64,000 nucleotides of DNA, taken from Corydoras sp. C115. Taxonomy: Eukaryota > Chordata > Actinopteri > Siluriformes > Callichthyidae. Under the pieces are notes generated by a model that had not been told where the DNA came from, made no database searches, and worked only from the letters and a program-made list of their open reading frames with translations. The stretch is from contig JAFMOC010000226.1 of assembly GCA_019802505.1 (NCBI GenBank), positions 26,001-90,000 of the forward strand, read 5' to 3'. Positions within the stretch are counted from its first letter, which is position 1, and each line of letters begins with the position of its first letter. Position numbers and translations under genes: made by a program. Below are positions 48,152 through 58,785 of this stretch, piece after piece.

Positions 48152-49064
48152 TGTACTTTCTTGTAGTGAGTTTTAAAGCTCTCTGTTAGATGGCTCTGTT
48201 TTATGAGGACCACCACACCTGATTGGTGTGTTTAGTTAAATTTATTTGCTTTATTTTGTTGCAAATGTTTCATTTAAACAAATATTTTACATTTGTTAAT
48301 TTATATTATAGTACAGTATGTGTCTTTAAAATAGCACGACTCTGCAAACTCTTAAAGCTGTTTATAATTACAGTCCTTCATCTACATAACGAATGTGTGC
48401 TTTGCTCCTTTTATTTTGTGATGTAATGATAATGAAGCTTTGTGTAATTAGGCGATGACACTTTTATCATTCAGCGTTCGTGTACACGCACATAGGACGG
48501 CTATCTTTTACCATCCCGGTGGCAGGAACCCTTCAGAGAGGATTTATGTGTCTCTGTTGTGAATAGCACAGCAGTGTGTTAGTAAGGAATCCCAACCCCA
48601 CCTCCCACTCATCCAACATGGCAACCTGTTTAAGAAAAAGGGCCATGACAGCTATGGGGAGAACATGCAAATTCCGCACACATTATTGTAAACCATATAT
48701 TATACACATAACCTTCACACCAGCGTTACAGAGAATGTATGTTGAATCTGACGCTGTGATTCGCACGTCTGTAACGTAAATGCCACCCAAACTGTCTTTC
48801 CTGGCGACGCCTGTGCATTCATCATCCTGACAGATATGTTTGGAGAGAACACGGTCGATTCCACCTGTACAGGCCTGTTCCCGCTTCGTCAGCCTTTCCC
48901 CCCCGATGTTCCTAAACAGAGGAGCGTTGTTCGGCTTTTCGTTTAAGACAACACGTCTTTTGTCTTTTCTTTAATTACGTTACAAACAGAATGAGCGCTG
49001 CAGACATCTCTCTGCTCTCGGGTTCCACGTGCTTCATGGGCATTTTCATTTTCAGAGTTCTAGG

Positions 49065-49440
49065 CGGGCGTGGCACTCCTCTCAGTGCTGGAGATTCCCG
49101 GTTCGAATGCCAATCCGGGTGGAGTTTCCATGTCCTCCCCGTGTCCGTGTGGGTTTCCTCCGGGTTCTTCGGTTTCCTCCAAAAACATGGATCAAGGACA
49201 GGACACCAATCTATCACTGGGCACACACTCACTCACACAGACACACTCTACATGGGGCAATTTGGAGAACTCAATTGACTTGATGCATGTTTTTGGACTG
49301 TGGGAGGAAACCGGAGAACCCGGAGGAAACCCACGCAGACACGGGGAGAACATGGAAACTCCACCCAGATGGGGATTCGAACCAGGAATCCCTAGTGCTG
49401 AGAGAAGAACGTGCTAAACCACTAAGCCACCGTGCTGCCC
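49065..49440. mobile_element. family A SINE, copy A20, inverted chimera
   Basis: Plus-orientation head (with damaged A box) to CCAAAAACATGGATCAAG near 49196, then a switch to minus orientation (GACAGGACACCAATC ... CCACCGTGCTGCCC). The second arm has a full head. Both ends are therefore SINE heads and there is no tail. Confidence 0.88.
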
Positions 49441-49982
49441 AGGTATTTATTAAGCTTCTCATAAATAATTATGACTATTAATTATTATTAATTACATTTA
49501 TTAATTATGACGCATTAATACGTATTAATACGCATTGTCTCACTCTGTGGTCCTCTGTGGTCCTCTGTGGTGGCGGCTGTCCAAGTTCAGCCTGCTGGAG
49601 GTTTAAAGGTGAAACAGCATCCGTTCATTCTGTCTCCCTGTTCAGGATGTGTAGATCAAATGAATCTTCATTATTAATATGTTTACATACGGTGCACTCA
49701 CAGCGCCGCCCTGGTGGATGAATTTAAAGTGTAAACGTGTGATGGCAGAGGGTGATGTGATTGGCCGAGAGCCGCGGTATGTTAACAGCAGGCTTTAAAG
49801 AGCCACGCAGAGTGGACACACAGGCGGTAATAACAGGCTGAGGTGTCCAAAATGTCTCTCACTTCACTAACGTTGCGCCGGGGTTCAGTTCTAAGTGTTT
49901 TTATTCTTGTTTGGCCCCGAAAGAAAATTCTCATTTCCCTTCAGATCAGAGTCTGTAATTAGAACGTTCTCACTACGTCGGC

Positions 49983-50031
49983 TGCTCTCTCACTCTCTCT
50001 CTTGCTCTCTCTCTCTCTCTCTCTCTCTTGC

Positions 50032-50093
<62 letters not shown>

Positions 50094-50247
50094 TCTCTCA
50101 CTCTCTCTCTCAGCTGCTCTGCTCTCTCTCTGTCTCTCTCTCTTGCTCTCTCTCTCTCTCGCTCTCTCTCTCTCACTCTCTCTCTTGCTCTCTCTCTCTC
50201 TCTCTCTCTCTTTTCTCTCTCTCTCTCTTTCTCTCTCTCTCTCGCTC

Positions 50248-50286
<39 letters not shown>
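49983..50286 (+). repeat. 300-base CT-rich microsatellite
   Basis: Almost pure CT with scattered TTG, CG, CA and TTTT interruptions. Polypurine on the other strand, so triplex-prone. It produces long spurious Ser/Leu and Arg/Glu frames. Confidence 0.95.
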
Positions 50287-50650
50287 ACCCAGAGCATTTT
50301 ACGAGTTTGACTCTAAGACTCATGTGACATTTTCATGATTTAAAAGTTTGCACATGTCTCGGTGCTGTTTACAGATCCTTAAATAGAAACCGTTTAAACA
50401 TTTATAAAACTGCGTAACGCCAAATCCCCAAATATAAAGCCATCGTCTCGGAGCCCATTAACGGAACAGTTAGTTTTGGCTTATTGGAGGGCATGCTGGG
50501 CAGCGGGGTGAGAGTGCTGAGGCGTGTGAGCAATAAACCGAAAAGAAAACCATGTAGCGACGGTGCAGATCAACGGTGATGGTTGTGATCTCATACTGAA
50601 GGTTCGGGTTCTTTAAGCTTCATCGGCATTTTCATTGGAGTTCTAGGTGG

Positions 50651-51016
50651 GGGCGGCACAGTGGCTTAGTGATTTAGCAGGTTCTCCTCTCAGTGCTAGC
50701 AATTCCCGGTTGGAATCCCAATCTGGGTTGTTCTCCCGTTCTTCCATGTCCTCCCCGTGTCCACATGGGTTTCCTCCGGGTTCTCCGGTTTCCTCCCACA
50801 GTCCAAAAACATGGATCAAGGTCAATTGAGTTCTCCAAATTGCAATCCCATATAGAGTGAGTCTGTGTGAGTGAGTGTGTGTCCAGTGATAGATTGGCGT
50901 CCTGTCCTTAGTGTATCTGCCCAGCGCCCAAAACGTTTTCCCCTGGATGGGCATGGGGAACCCCCCCCCCCCCCCAGTAGAAGATAAAGTGAAAGATAAT
51001 GGATGGATGGATGGAG
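50651..51016 (+). mobile_element. family A SINE, copy A21
   Basis: Plus strand, full length, with a duplicated CCCGTTCTTCCATG segment after the B box and a GGATG tail. Its 35-base upstream flank resembles the flank of copy A20. Confidence 0.93.
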
Positions 51017-52157
51017 TGCTAAATGGATGATTGGTGGAGCAGTTTGTAGGGGTTGTTTAATTTTTTGGGGAGGGGATTATAAGCATGCACGGTCATTTAT
51101 TGGATGATCGTTTCTCAGAGAAATTTGCATGTTCTCCTTCTATAAGTAAACGTGCAAGAAGATGAAGTTAGGTCTGAATGTATTAATATAGATGGGCAAC
51201 CGGTCCTGGGTGTTTGCTTGCTTTTTACCCAGCATGCACCATTGACAACACCATTTACCCAGCAATTGGCCTCAGCTGCTATTGTGATGAGAGGATTAGT
51301 AAATGAAGGCGTGATTGGTTGTGCACACGTCACACCCCTTTGTTTAGTCTTATATCCATTACTTGTACAAGCGTTCTTTGGGGGGGGGGGGGGTTCGGGG
51401 GGATGTATAATGAGTCAGAACACTTTACATACGTAATCAGTTCCACGTTAAATGGAAGTATTTAGACACCTCACACATTAAAGCTGCTTGAGCTTGACAT
51501 CCCGTCGCGCAGCATTCACTCCTCAGGAATTTGGAGTGTTTTTTTTTTTGGGAGGTTATGTTTGTGAGGTTACTTTATTCTCGGCTGTATTTTATCTTAA
51601 AGGTGTTCCGTGTGTCCCGTCACTTTGTAGTTGGACGTTTAAGGCCTGATCCCGTCTGGCACGGTCCTGGCCTCGAGGTTAACCTGGCCGTGCCCTCATG
51701 AGCGCACATGGCTCTGCTTAACTCCGCTCCGCCGAGCGTGAATGATGCAAACGGCAATATTGTTCTGACTGCGAGAGAGAGAGAGAGACACGTCTTTAGA
51801 GAAGGCAAAAACGAGGGAGCTCGGCCAGAGATCTCAGCTTTTATTACTGCCAAAACCACATACACGTGTCACACTGGCCCTCGTCAGCAGATGGAGGACT
51901 GGCTAGCCTGAAGAAATGTGCTGTAAAGGAGCCAGGTCCTGATCCGACATGTCCCCGCTGGCCTGTTTAATCAAGGCTGGATGGCTGAGGTCAGAAAAAC
52001 TACGCACGTTTCAAACCGAAGTCCTTCTAACCTAATGGACGTGACGATACCATCTAAAGACCGGGATGAGATGAGCAGGGTTGGGTTTAGCCGTTCTCTC
52101 AGCACCTTTTAATGGCTCCACAAATCTCAAGCCTTGGTTTTGTTTTCTTCTCCACAG
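51017..52157. other. no gene; last part of intron 1
   Basis: G run at 51380-51392. 51640-51940 has open frames in several directions but no recognisable similarity. The segment ends at the exon 2 acceptor. Confidence 0.5.
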
Positions 52158-52318
52158 AAATGCTGGAGTCCAACAACTTGCTGACGTCCAACGGACTGAC
52201 CAACAGCTCCGCCTACCACACATTTCTACTGGATGAGGAGAAGGGGCGTCTGTACGTGGGGGCCAAAGACCATCTCCTGTCCTTCAATCTGATCGACATC
52301 AACATGGACCAGCAGCTG
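52158..52318 (+). CDS. sema3a: sema3a exon 2: start of the sema domain (residues 39-92)
   Basis: The acceptor is a pyrimidine tract ending TCCACAG, and the split codon 39 (G|AA) gives Glu. The exon encodes EMLESNNLLTSNGL, an N-glycosylation sequon NSS at residue 54, and the propeller strand LLDEEKGRLYVGAKDHL. It ends in phase 0 before GTAAGG. A truncated SINE lies only 26 bases past the end of this exon. Confidence 0.96.
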
Positions 52319-52344
52319 GTAAGGTCACACTTCTCCTGAAGGTC

Positions 52345-52491
52345 CATCCATCCATCCATCCATCCATCCATTATCTTCCGCTTTATCCTATATATTAGGG
52401 TCGCGGGGGGGTTCCCCATGCCCATCCAGGGGAGAACGTTTCGGGTGCTGGGCAGATACACCCAGGACAGGACGCCAATCCATCGCTGGGC
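52345..52491 (-). mobile_element. family A SINE, copy A22, 5'-truncated, beside exon 2
   Basis: Only the 3' 130 bases plus a long CATC tail are present. Perfect 12-base duplication CTCCTGAAGGTC (52333-52344 and 52492-52503). The tail begins 26 bases after the exon 2 boundary. Confidence 0.95.
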
Positions 52492-52987
52492 CTCCTGAAG
52501 GTCTAATACAATAAAAGATCTGGTGGAACATCTGAAGGACCAGACGTTTCCACCAACAGAACTATAGGGCCTTAATGCCTCACGTTGCTGTTGATAAATC
52601 TCACATCCACAGCAGAGAATGCAGTTTTAACCACATTGGGTAATTAATCATGGTATAATTAGTTGTTGGGAGGCAGCGGGAATTACGAACACAAACACAA
52701 AGTGACACGCCCAACTCAGCCGAGAGCGGGAATGAATATTTCAGCCTCGGGGCGTCAAGCGGACCTCAGCGCTGTCTGAGCCGAGAGGCATCTTCATCTC
52801 ACCTGGATAAATAATGAACGATAAACACAACTAAGTGTCGCCGTGACGACCACGCACTGCAAGAACACGAGCACAGATTCACGATCATGAACCGAATCAA
52901 ATCCAGAATAAAATCCATTAAAAAAAAATATATAAAACAAAACCTGTTACAGCAAATAATAAATAATAATAATAATTAATAAATGAA

Positions 52988-53397
52988 GGCAGCACGGTGG
53001 CTTGGTGGTTAGCATGTTCTCCTCTCAGCACTAGGGATTCCCGGTTCGAATCCCCATCTGGGTGGAGTTTCCATGTTCTCCCCGTGTCTGTGTGGGTTTC
53101 TTCTGGGTTCTCTGGTTTCCTCCCACAGTCCAAAAAAAAAATGGATTTTCAAAAAAACTGAGTTCTTACCAAAAAAACATGGATCAAGTCAACTGAGTTC
53201 TCCAAATTGCCCCATATAGAGTGTGTCTGTGTGTGATGCGTGAAGGTGTTGCAGTGAGGGTAAGTGTGTGCCCAGCGATGGATTGGCGCCCTGTCCTGGG
53301 TGTATCTGCCCAGCGCCCGAAAGGTTCTCCCCTGGATGGGCATGGGGAACCCCCCCGCGACCCTAATAGAGGATAAAGCAGAAGATAATGAATGAAT
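52988..53397 (+). mobile_element. family A SINE, copy A23 (intron 2)
   Basis: Plus strand, full length, with an extra 48-base A-rich stretch (53134-53181) that partly repeats the ATGGATCAAG junction and an insertion around 53230-53262. Confidence 0.93.
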
Positions 53398-54095
53398 TAA
53401 TTAATTTTATTGTTAAAATCATGTGCAGCGTTCGATGTTCTATTTAAATAGTGAGAAGTTCCTGTGCTCAATTCCTGGCCTTTCAGTGTGGAATTGGCAT
53501 GTTCTCCTGTCATTCATATGGGTTTCTACTATTCAGAACAATTTGTTAAGGAGCTCATAAAGTCCTAATCTGTAATCTGTCTGAGACGGAACGTCCCACA
53601 GTCCTGTCGTTTCTGTCCAACTTTCCGGCCTGCGTTGAGGCTCTGTGGGATTCAAACTCGTTCCAGTGAAAGCTGACGAAGTACAAAACACAACCACAAA
53701 CGTTTCCCCCGAAAACCCGAGGTTTCATCCAGATTGAGGGCTCAATTTGCAAATTCCTTCAGTGAAGAAAATCCTTCAGAGAGAGATTGCACTGATTCAT
53801 CAGGACGCTGCGTGCATCCGCAGCATCCCTCAAGTTTGCATTTTCATAAAGCATTTAAATACACGTTTTAAATATGTTGCGCTCATGATGGCGCTGTTTA
53901 AGATGATAACCTGTCAGAACCCCTCTGTTCATTCATAAGGACTTCATTCTTTATGTCTACAGATCGGGTTTTTTTTTTTTAAAGCAGTCTGAGATTTAGT
54001 GTTTACACGGAATCTATAGTTCAGGAACCACCTACCGACGTTTTCTGCATTATGTGGGATTTAATAATTCAGATCTATATTTCTCCTCATGACAG

Positions 54096-54158
54096 ATACC
54101 ATGGCCTCCTTCTTCCTCACATCGGGACGAGTGTAAATGGGCTGGGAAAGATGTGTCG
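54096..54158 (+). CDS. sema3a: sema3a exon 3: sema domain (residues 93-113)
   Basis: A 63-base phase 0-0 exon between acceptor TGACAG and donor GTGAGT. It encodes 21 residues ending HRDECKWAGKDVS. Cys105 is the first half of the conserved sema disulfide with Cys116 in the next exon. The opening IPWPPSSS varies from the mammalian sequence (VWPVSYT), while RDECKWAGKD is invariant in SEMA3A-type proteins. Confidence 0.93.
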
Positions 54159-54188
54159 GTGAGTTACAGTGCACACTATACAATTTAT

Positions 54189-54229
54189 ATTACATTTAGT
54201 TTAGCTTTTATCCAAAGCGACTTACAAAT
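54189..54229 (-). mobile_element. family B SINE fragment (3' end)
   Basis: ATTACATTTAGTTTAGC and TTTTATCCAAAGCGACTTAC is the reverse complement of the family B 3' terminus. Confidence 0.65.
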
Positions 54230-54310
54230 GAGAACACCACACGTCAGCAGTTACTCTGTGGAATTATCAAACCTGATCGTTATCTCTAATTTAATTAATT
54301 TAATCCAATT

Positions 54311-54400
54311 AATTTAGAGATTAGATTAGATTAGAGAGCTTTATTGTCATTGTACTATGATACAATGAAATTCTGAGTGGTTCCTCTTAACGAACAGACG
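54311..54400 (+). repeat. dispersed TTTATTGTCATTG-type repeat
   Basis: GATTAGATTAGAGAGCTTTA, TTGTCATTGTACTATGATAC and AATGAAATTCTG match the copy at 46246 in order. Confidence 0.55.
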
Positions 54401-55066
54401 ACAGAACACGAATCCATAGAAACATTCAATAAGTTTGTAAAGTGTATAAAATAATAATAATAATATTATAATGCCTAATATAAAACATATATATAATATA
54501 TTATAATATATAAGTATAATTATAATATATCATATTTAATTTTTCTCTACAACAGAAACATGTTGCATACACTATACAATAATATAATATACAATAATAC
54601 ATATTATATACACAGGTCTGACTGATGAGCCCCAGTCGCTGTTCTAATTCATCTCATGGTGTTTGAAGGGTTTGAAATCAAAGGTTTATAGACTTTTACA
54701 GACACATCAGAGAGATGACAGAAGTCCTAAAACAGCAATCATGGAACGTTCAGGTGGCTCACCCCATTCCGCTTCATTACAAAGACAAACGAACGTGATT
54801 GGTCATTCTTCTCGGACGTTGAAGCGTGCAGGTCTTCAACGTGAACGTATCACAGCAGCTCACACATTTCAGTCGAGATGCTGCCTGAGGGTCTAAACAT
54901 CAATAGACGGCACAGCCATTGCCCCCCCCCCCCCCACTTGATCAGGTCCAAAAAAGAAACTGCAGGCTCGGTTGACTTCCAAAAGCTCCGAGGTGAATAG
55001 CGGTGAAAGGCTTTGTGTGAGGTTCTGATGTAAACACGCCGGCTCTGATTGGAGGGAATTCAGTAC

Positions 55067-55070
<4 letters not shown>
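54401..55070. other. intron 3, no gene recognised
   Basis: AT-rich TATA/ATAT-type sequence (54450-54605), then unique-looking DNA with a C run at 54921-54936. A frame at 54663-54893 (start MKGLKSKVYRLL) is uninterrupted for 77 codons but resembles no family I know. Confidence 0.4.

Positions 55071-55130
<60 letters not shown>
55070..55130. repeat. (CA)n microsatellite (intron 3)
   Basis: About 60 bases of CA. Confidence 0.95.
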
Positions 55131-55131
<1 letters not shown>

Positions 55132-55254
55132 CATCTGAGTGGAGAGGCTTACTGAAGCTTGTTGCGCTTCAAGTGGAACAATGTCAAGTTTACGGTGGTG
55201 AAGAGCTGAGGAACAGCTGCCCGGCTGAAGCCGCGCCCCCCCCCCCCCCCTTAT

Positions 55255-55420
55255 TCTATCAAAGACCTTGGGGAGAAACTAGAACAGAGATTGTAAGCCA
55301 GGTGCTGCCGTCCAACATCGGTTTCTGACCTCACACAGACGTACAGAGACATTTCAGAAGAGAGGACGCTGTTACAGGTGCGGAGGGGAACCTTCTGCTG
55401 GTGTAAAGGACAGCTGTCCT
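55255..55420 (+). pseudogene. possible Tc1-like remnant
   Basis: CTAGAACAGAGATTGTAAGC followed by CCGTCCAACATCGGTTTCTG and ACCTCACACAGACG parallels the C-terminal block of other Tc1 copies here. Short and diverged. Confidence 0.45.
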
Positions 55421-55497
55421 AATTCTCATGCCCAAAAACAGTATTGTGTGTCAGTATTAGGTCATGGGTCATGTTGCTGTAGTTTTGTTGCAGTGAT

Positions 55498-55788
55498 AAT
55501 CCATCCATTATCTTTCTCTTTATCCTCTATTAGGGTCGTGGGGGGGTTCCTCATGCCCATCCAGGGGAGAACGTTTGGGGCGCTGGGCAGATACATCCAT
55601 ACAATCCATCACTGGAAACTCACTCACTCACACAGACACACTCTATATGGGGAAATTTGAAGAACACAATTAACCTTGATCCATGTTTGTGGACTGTGGG
55701 AGGAAACCGGAGAACCCGGAGGAAACCCACGCAGACACGGGAAGGACATGCAAACTCCACCCAAAACCATTAAGCCACTGTGCTGCCT
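55498..55788 (-). mobile_element. family A SINE, copy A24 (intron 3)
   Basis: Minus strand; lacks the B box region (CTCCACCCAAAACCATTAAG joins body to head). Separated from copy A25 only by an ATA microsatellite. Confidence 0.93.
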
Positions 55789-55789
55789 C

Positions 55790-55831
<42 letters not shown>
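55790..55831. repeat. (ATA)n microsatellite between two SINEs
   Basis: About 14 ATA units between the heads of copies A24 and A25. Confidence 0.95.
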
Positions 55832-55832
<1 letters not shown>

Positions 55833-56188
55833 GGGTGGCATGGTGGCTTAGTGGTTGGCACGTTCGCCTCTCAGCGCTAGGGATTCCCGGTTCGAATCCC
55901 CATCTGGATGGAGTTTCCATGTTCTCCCCGTGTCCGCGTGGGTTTCCTCCGGGTTCTCCGGTTTCCTCCCACAGTCCAAAAACATGGATCAAGTTAATTG
56001 AGTTCTCTAAATTGCCCCATATAGAGTGTGTTGGAGTGTGTGGGTGTGTGCCCAGCGATGGACTGGCGCCCTGTCCTGGGTGTATCTGCCCAGCGCCCGA
56101 GGCGTTCTCCCCTGGATGGGCATGGGGAACCCCACCGCGACCCTAATAGAGGATAAAGCGGGAGATAATGAATGAATGAATGAATGAA
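55833..56188 (+). mobile_element. family A SINE, copy A25 (intron 3)
   Basis: Full-length plus-strand copy with good A and B boxes and a GAATGAATGAATG tail running into a CA repeat (56194-56218). Head-to-head with A24. Confidence 0.95.
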
Positions 56189-56636
56189 TAAAACACACAC
56201 ACACACACACACACACACCTTGCAGCGGTGCTCTGCTGATGCTGTTGACAGCGAGGCCTCAGTTGGTGTTATTGATGATTCTTTCTTTGGTTCTTGATTT
56301 TTTTAACGTTCGTCTCCGTAATGAATGAATTACTCTTAATTACTTAAGCTGAAAATAGCTCGTGAGCGCCCTCCCGCTGACCTATCGACCTCAGACCAAT
56401 CTGCTTTGGTGACCTTTGCCCCCCCTAACTGCCCCGTTCCCCTCGTCTCTCGTGTGTGGTTGACATGTCTTGTTCACACTTTGGGGTTCGTCAACGTTTA
56501 AGCAGAACTCAGAAGTCCCGGCTGTACGAGGTTGCACTTTATTTACCTTCTGTCCAAATCGAGAAGCTTTTAATAAAAAAGACGAGGCTGCTGGAAACAG
56601 ACGGACGCAGGTCTTTATATCCATTAAAGATGGATG

Positions 56637-56692
56637 AACCACACCTGTCCTGTCTACACCTGTCCTGTCTACACCTGTCCTGTCTACAGGGC
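56637..56692. repeat. 15-bp tandem, three units
   Basis: CACCTGTCCTGTCTA repeated three times within intron 3. Confidence 0.9.
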
Positions 56693-56699
56693 TTATACT

Positions 56700-56910
56700 A
56701 ATACTAACTGGACTTGTTGGGGGCCTATCCCAGCACATACATATAAAACGCAGGAAAGAAATAAAGACAGGTTGTTGACATTTTTTAAATCTGTAATTTA
56801 ACCCACTTACATGTTTTTGGACTGCTGAAGAAAACACACAGACATGTGGAGAACATACAAAATGCTGCACACGAGCTGGTAATTAAACCCAGGAGCTTAA
56901 TGGAGTAAAG
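56700..56910. repeat. old relic of a family A relative (intron 3)
   Basis: GCCTATCCCAGCACATACAT, ACATGTTTTTGGACTGCTGA, GTGGAGAACATACAAAATG and AAACCCAGGAGC occur in the order of an ancient, diverged SINE-like repeat, minus orientation. Confidence 0.5.
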
Positions 56911-56922
56911 CAACAGCATTAA

Positions 56923-56924
<2 letters not shown>

Positions 56925-56955
<31 letters not shown>
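56925..56955 (+). repeat. (CT)n serving as the exon 4 pyrimidine tract
   Basis: About 30 bases of CT followed by ATTTTTTAG at the splice acceptor. Confidence 0.9.
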
Positions 56956-56956
<1 letters not shown>

Positions 56957-56963
56957 TTTTTAG

Positions 56964-57083
56964 AAGGAGTGTTCAAACTATATAAAGGTCCTGCAGCTTT
57001 ATAACCAGACTCACCTGTACGCCTGTGGAACCGGAGCCTTCCACCCCGCCTGCGCGTACGTGGAGGTGGGCAAACGGCCAGAG
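56964..57083 (+). CDS. sema3a: sema3a exon 4: sema domain (residues 114-153)
   Basis: A 120-base phase 0-0 exon. It encodes KECSNYIKVLQLYNQTHLY, then ACGTGAFHPACAYVE. It carries the glycosylation sequon NQT at residue 127 and Cys116, Cys134 and Cys143. The pyrimidine tract of the acceptor is a CT microsatellite at 56925-56955. The donor is GTAAAT. Confidence 0.96.
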
Positions 57084-57350
57084 GTAAATAAATCCCCTTT
57101 AATCCTCCCCCTCTAGAAAACCAGTCCTCCATCGCCTGCATGAGCTCCGTACATACCCCCCCCACCCCCCCTACCCCCCCCCTCACACCCCCCACATCCC
57201 CCCTACGCATGCCTCTGATAACAAATAACTCCAGTGTGATTGTGAAATACTTAAAAATAATTAATCTTAAGCATCAAGATGATAAAATAATAACAACCTT
57301 AAGATTATTTAAAACTGGATACTGTACAGTCAGTGGTGAAATATGAGTGT

Positions 57351-57354
<4 letters not shown>

Positions 57355-57396
<42 letters not shown>
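57355..57396 (+). repeat. (GT)n at the exon 5 acceptor
   Basis: GT run ending four bases before the exon (TTCAG). Confidence 0.93.
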
Positions 57397-57397
<1 letters not shown>

Positions 57398-57400
57398 CAG

Positions 57401-57494
57401 GACAACATCTTCCGCCTGGAATCGTCCCACTTTGAGAACGGGCGTGGAAAAAGCCCGTACGATCCGAAGCTGATGACCGCGTCACTGCTCATCG
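57401..57494 (+). CDS. sema3a: sema3a exon 5: sema domain (residues 154-184)
   Basis: Encodes DNIFRLESSHFENGRGKSPY and DPKLMTASLLI, then one base of codon 185. The sequence HFENGRGKSPYDPK is diagnostic of class 3 semaphorins close to SEMA3A. The acceptor TTCAG comes straight out of a GT microsatellite (57355-57396) with almost no conventional pyrimidine tract. The donor is GTAGGT. Confidence 0.96.
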
Positions 57495-57615
57495 GTAGGT
57501 TTTTGCTTCGATGGATTAAAAATCTAATCCCACAGATGAACGGCTTCTCTGAGACGATGGAGAGATCAGACTGTTCCTCTCTTTATTATTATTATTTATT
57601 ATCATTTATTTCAGA

Positions 57616-58008
57616 GGCGGCACGGTGGCCTAGTGGTTTAGCATGTTCTCCTCTCAGCTAGAGATTCCAGGTTCGAATCCCAATCTGGGTGGAGTTTGCA
57701 CGTCCTCCCCGTGTCCGCGTGGGTTTCCTCCGGGTTCTCCGGTTTCCTCCCACATTCCAAAAACATGGATGAAGGTCAATTGAATTCTCCAAATTGCCCC
57801 ATATAGAGTGTGTCTGTGTGCCCAGCGTGAAAAGTGATGGTGGCCCAGCGATAGGTTGGCGCCCTGTCATTAGTATTAATTAGATTTAGCGGAAAGTTTT
57901 TATTATAATATATATATATATATAATATATGGGTGTATCTGCCCAGCGCACCTGAAACGTTCTCCCCTGGATGGGCATCCATCCATCCCCCCCCCCCCCC
58001 CCCCCCCC
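57616..58008 (+). mobile_element. family A SINE, copy A26 (intron 5)
   Basis: Plus strand with intact head. About 60 bases containing a TA repeat interrupt the CCTGTC...TGGGTGTATCTGCC junction, and the 3' end has collapsed into CATCCATCC and a 31-base C run. Confidence 0.92.
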
Positions 58009-58331
58009 ATATGTAAAGCAAACTTGTTATTTGTAAATTGAACTGTATAATTAGTAAATACAGTAAATTTTAATTTTAAAAGAGAGGCTCCATCATTCCG
58101 GAACCCCTGTGTGTGTATCATACTTGGCAAAATAAAGCTGATTCTGATTCTAAAGAGTTTATGTCTTAAAGAACTCCTCTATGAATCAATGAAGCCTCTC
58201 TGTAGAGTGCCAACCCTCAAGTCTGGTGGAGATTTGGTTCCTGGGGCAGTTAGTAGAAATGCCATGTGATCAGCCGGATGTTTGTATCTTTATATTTAAT
58301 TTTATTAATTTTGTGATGCTTGTGATCACAG

Positions 58332-58451
58332 ACGGTGAACTGTATTCTGGGACCGCGGCTGACTTCATGGGCCGTGACTTTGCGATTTTCCGAACGTTAG
58401 GGAAGCACCACCCCATACGGACGGAGCAGCACGACTCCCGATGGCTCAACG
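58332..58451 (+). CDS. sema3a: sema3a exon 6: sema domain (residues 185-224)
   Basis: The split codon restores Asp185. The exon encodes GELYSGTAADFMGRDFAIFR, then TLGKHHPIRTEQHDSRWLN, plus one base of codon 225. This block is nearly identical to mammalian SEMA3A and clearly unlike SEMA3D. The acceptor is TCACAG and the donor GTGAGA. The next intron is only 83 bases. Confidence 0.96.
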
Positions 58452-58534
58452 GTGAGAACCCCGCACACCGCACACCGCACACTAACATCCAGCCATGCCA
58501 AACAACTCAAATGTGTGTGTGTGTGTGTGTGTAG

Positions 58535-58677
58535 AACCCAGATTCGTCAGTGTCCATCTCATACCAGAAAGTGATAATCCAGAGGACGATAAGATCTACC
58601 TGTTCTTCAGAGAGAACGCCATCGACGGCGAGCAGACGGGCAAAGCCACGCACGCTCGAATCGGCCAGCTGTGCAAA
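58535..58677 (+). CDS. sema3a: sema3a exon 7: sema domain (residues 225-272)
   Basis: Encodes EPRFVSVHLIPESDNPEDDK, then IYLFFRENAIDGEQTGKATH and ARIGQLCK. Cys271 is the expected partner of Cys383. The acceptor GTGTAG sits at the end of a 21-base GT repeat. The donor GTAAGA starts a 1.1-kb intron that is largely minisatellite. Confidence 0.96.
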
Positions 58678-58785
58678 GTAAGACGTGGACCGGACCGACC
58701 GTGTGACCATACACACATCTGTAAACAGTCGGGTTCCGTCCAGCGTTCCTCCAGAGTCTCGGCCTCGCCGCCCACCGAGAACCTA

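Larger units (their letters stand above)
41091..52157 (+). other. sema3a intron 1 (11.1 kb)
   Basis: Bounded by GTGAGA and TCCACAG. The first 3 kb (41091-44200) is AT-rich and free of SINEs, with short TA runs (41517-41535, 41607-41630) and a GT tract. Five family A SINE copies, several microsatellites and a 300-base CT tract fill the rest. No additional exon is visible. The first 3 kb is where an intronic enhancer could sit, but nothing specific is recognisable. Confidence 0.85.

Noticed and set aside
49895..50338. Ser/Leu-rich and Arg/Glu-rich frames of about 100-147 residues
   Set aside because: Pure consequence of the CT microsatellite read on either strand.
55676..56146. 156-residue frame and many similar ones starting MPIQGRTF or ending CPGCICPAPE
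   Set aside because: They recur wherever a family A SINE lies, in either orientation; they are SINE shadows, not a protein family.
56391..56870. 159-residue minus-strand frame in intron 3
   Set aside because: No recognisable domain; crosses a 15-bp tandem repeat and an old SINE relic.
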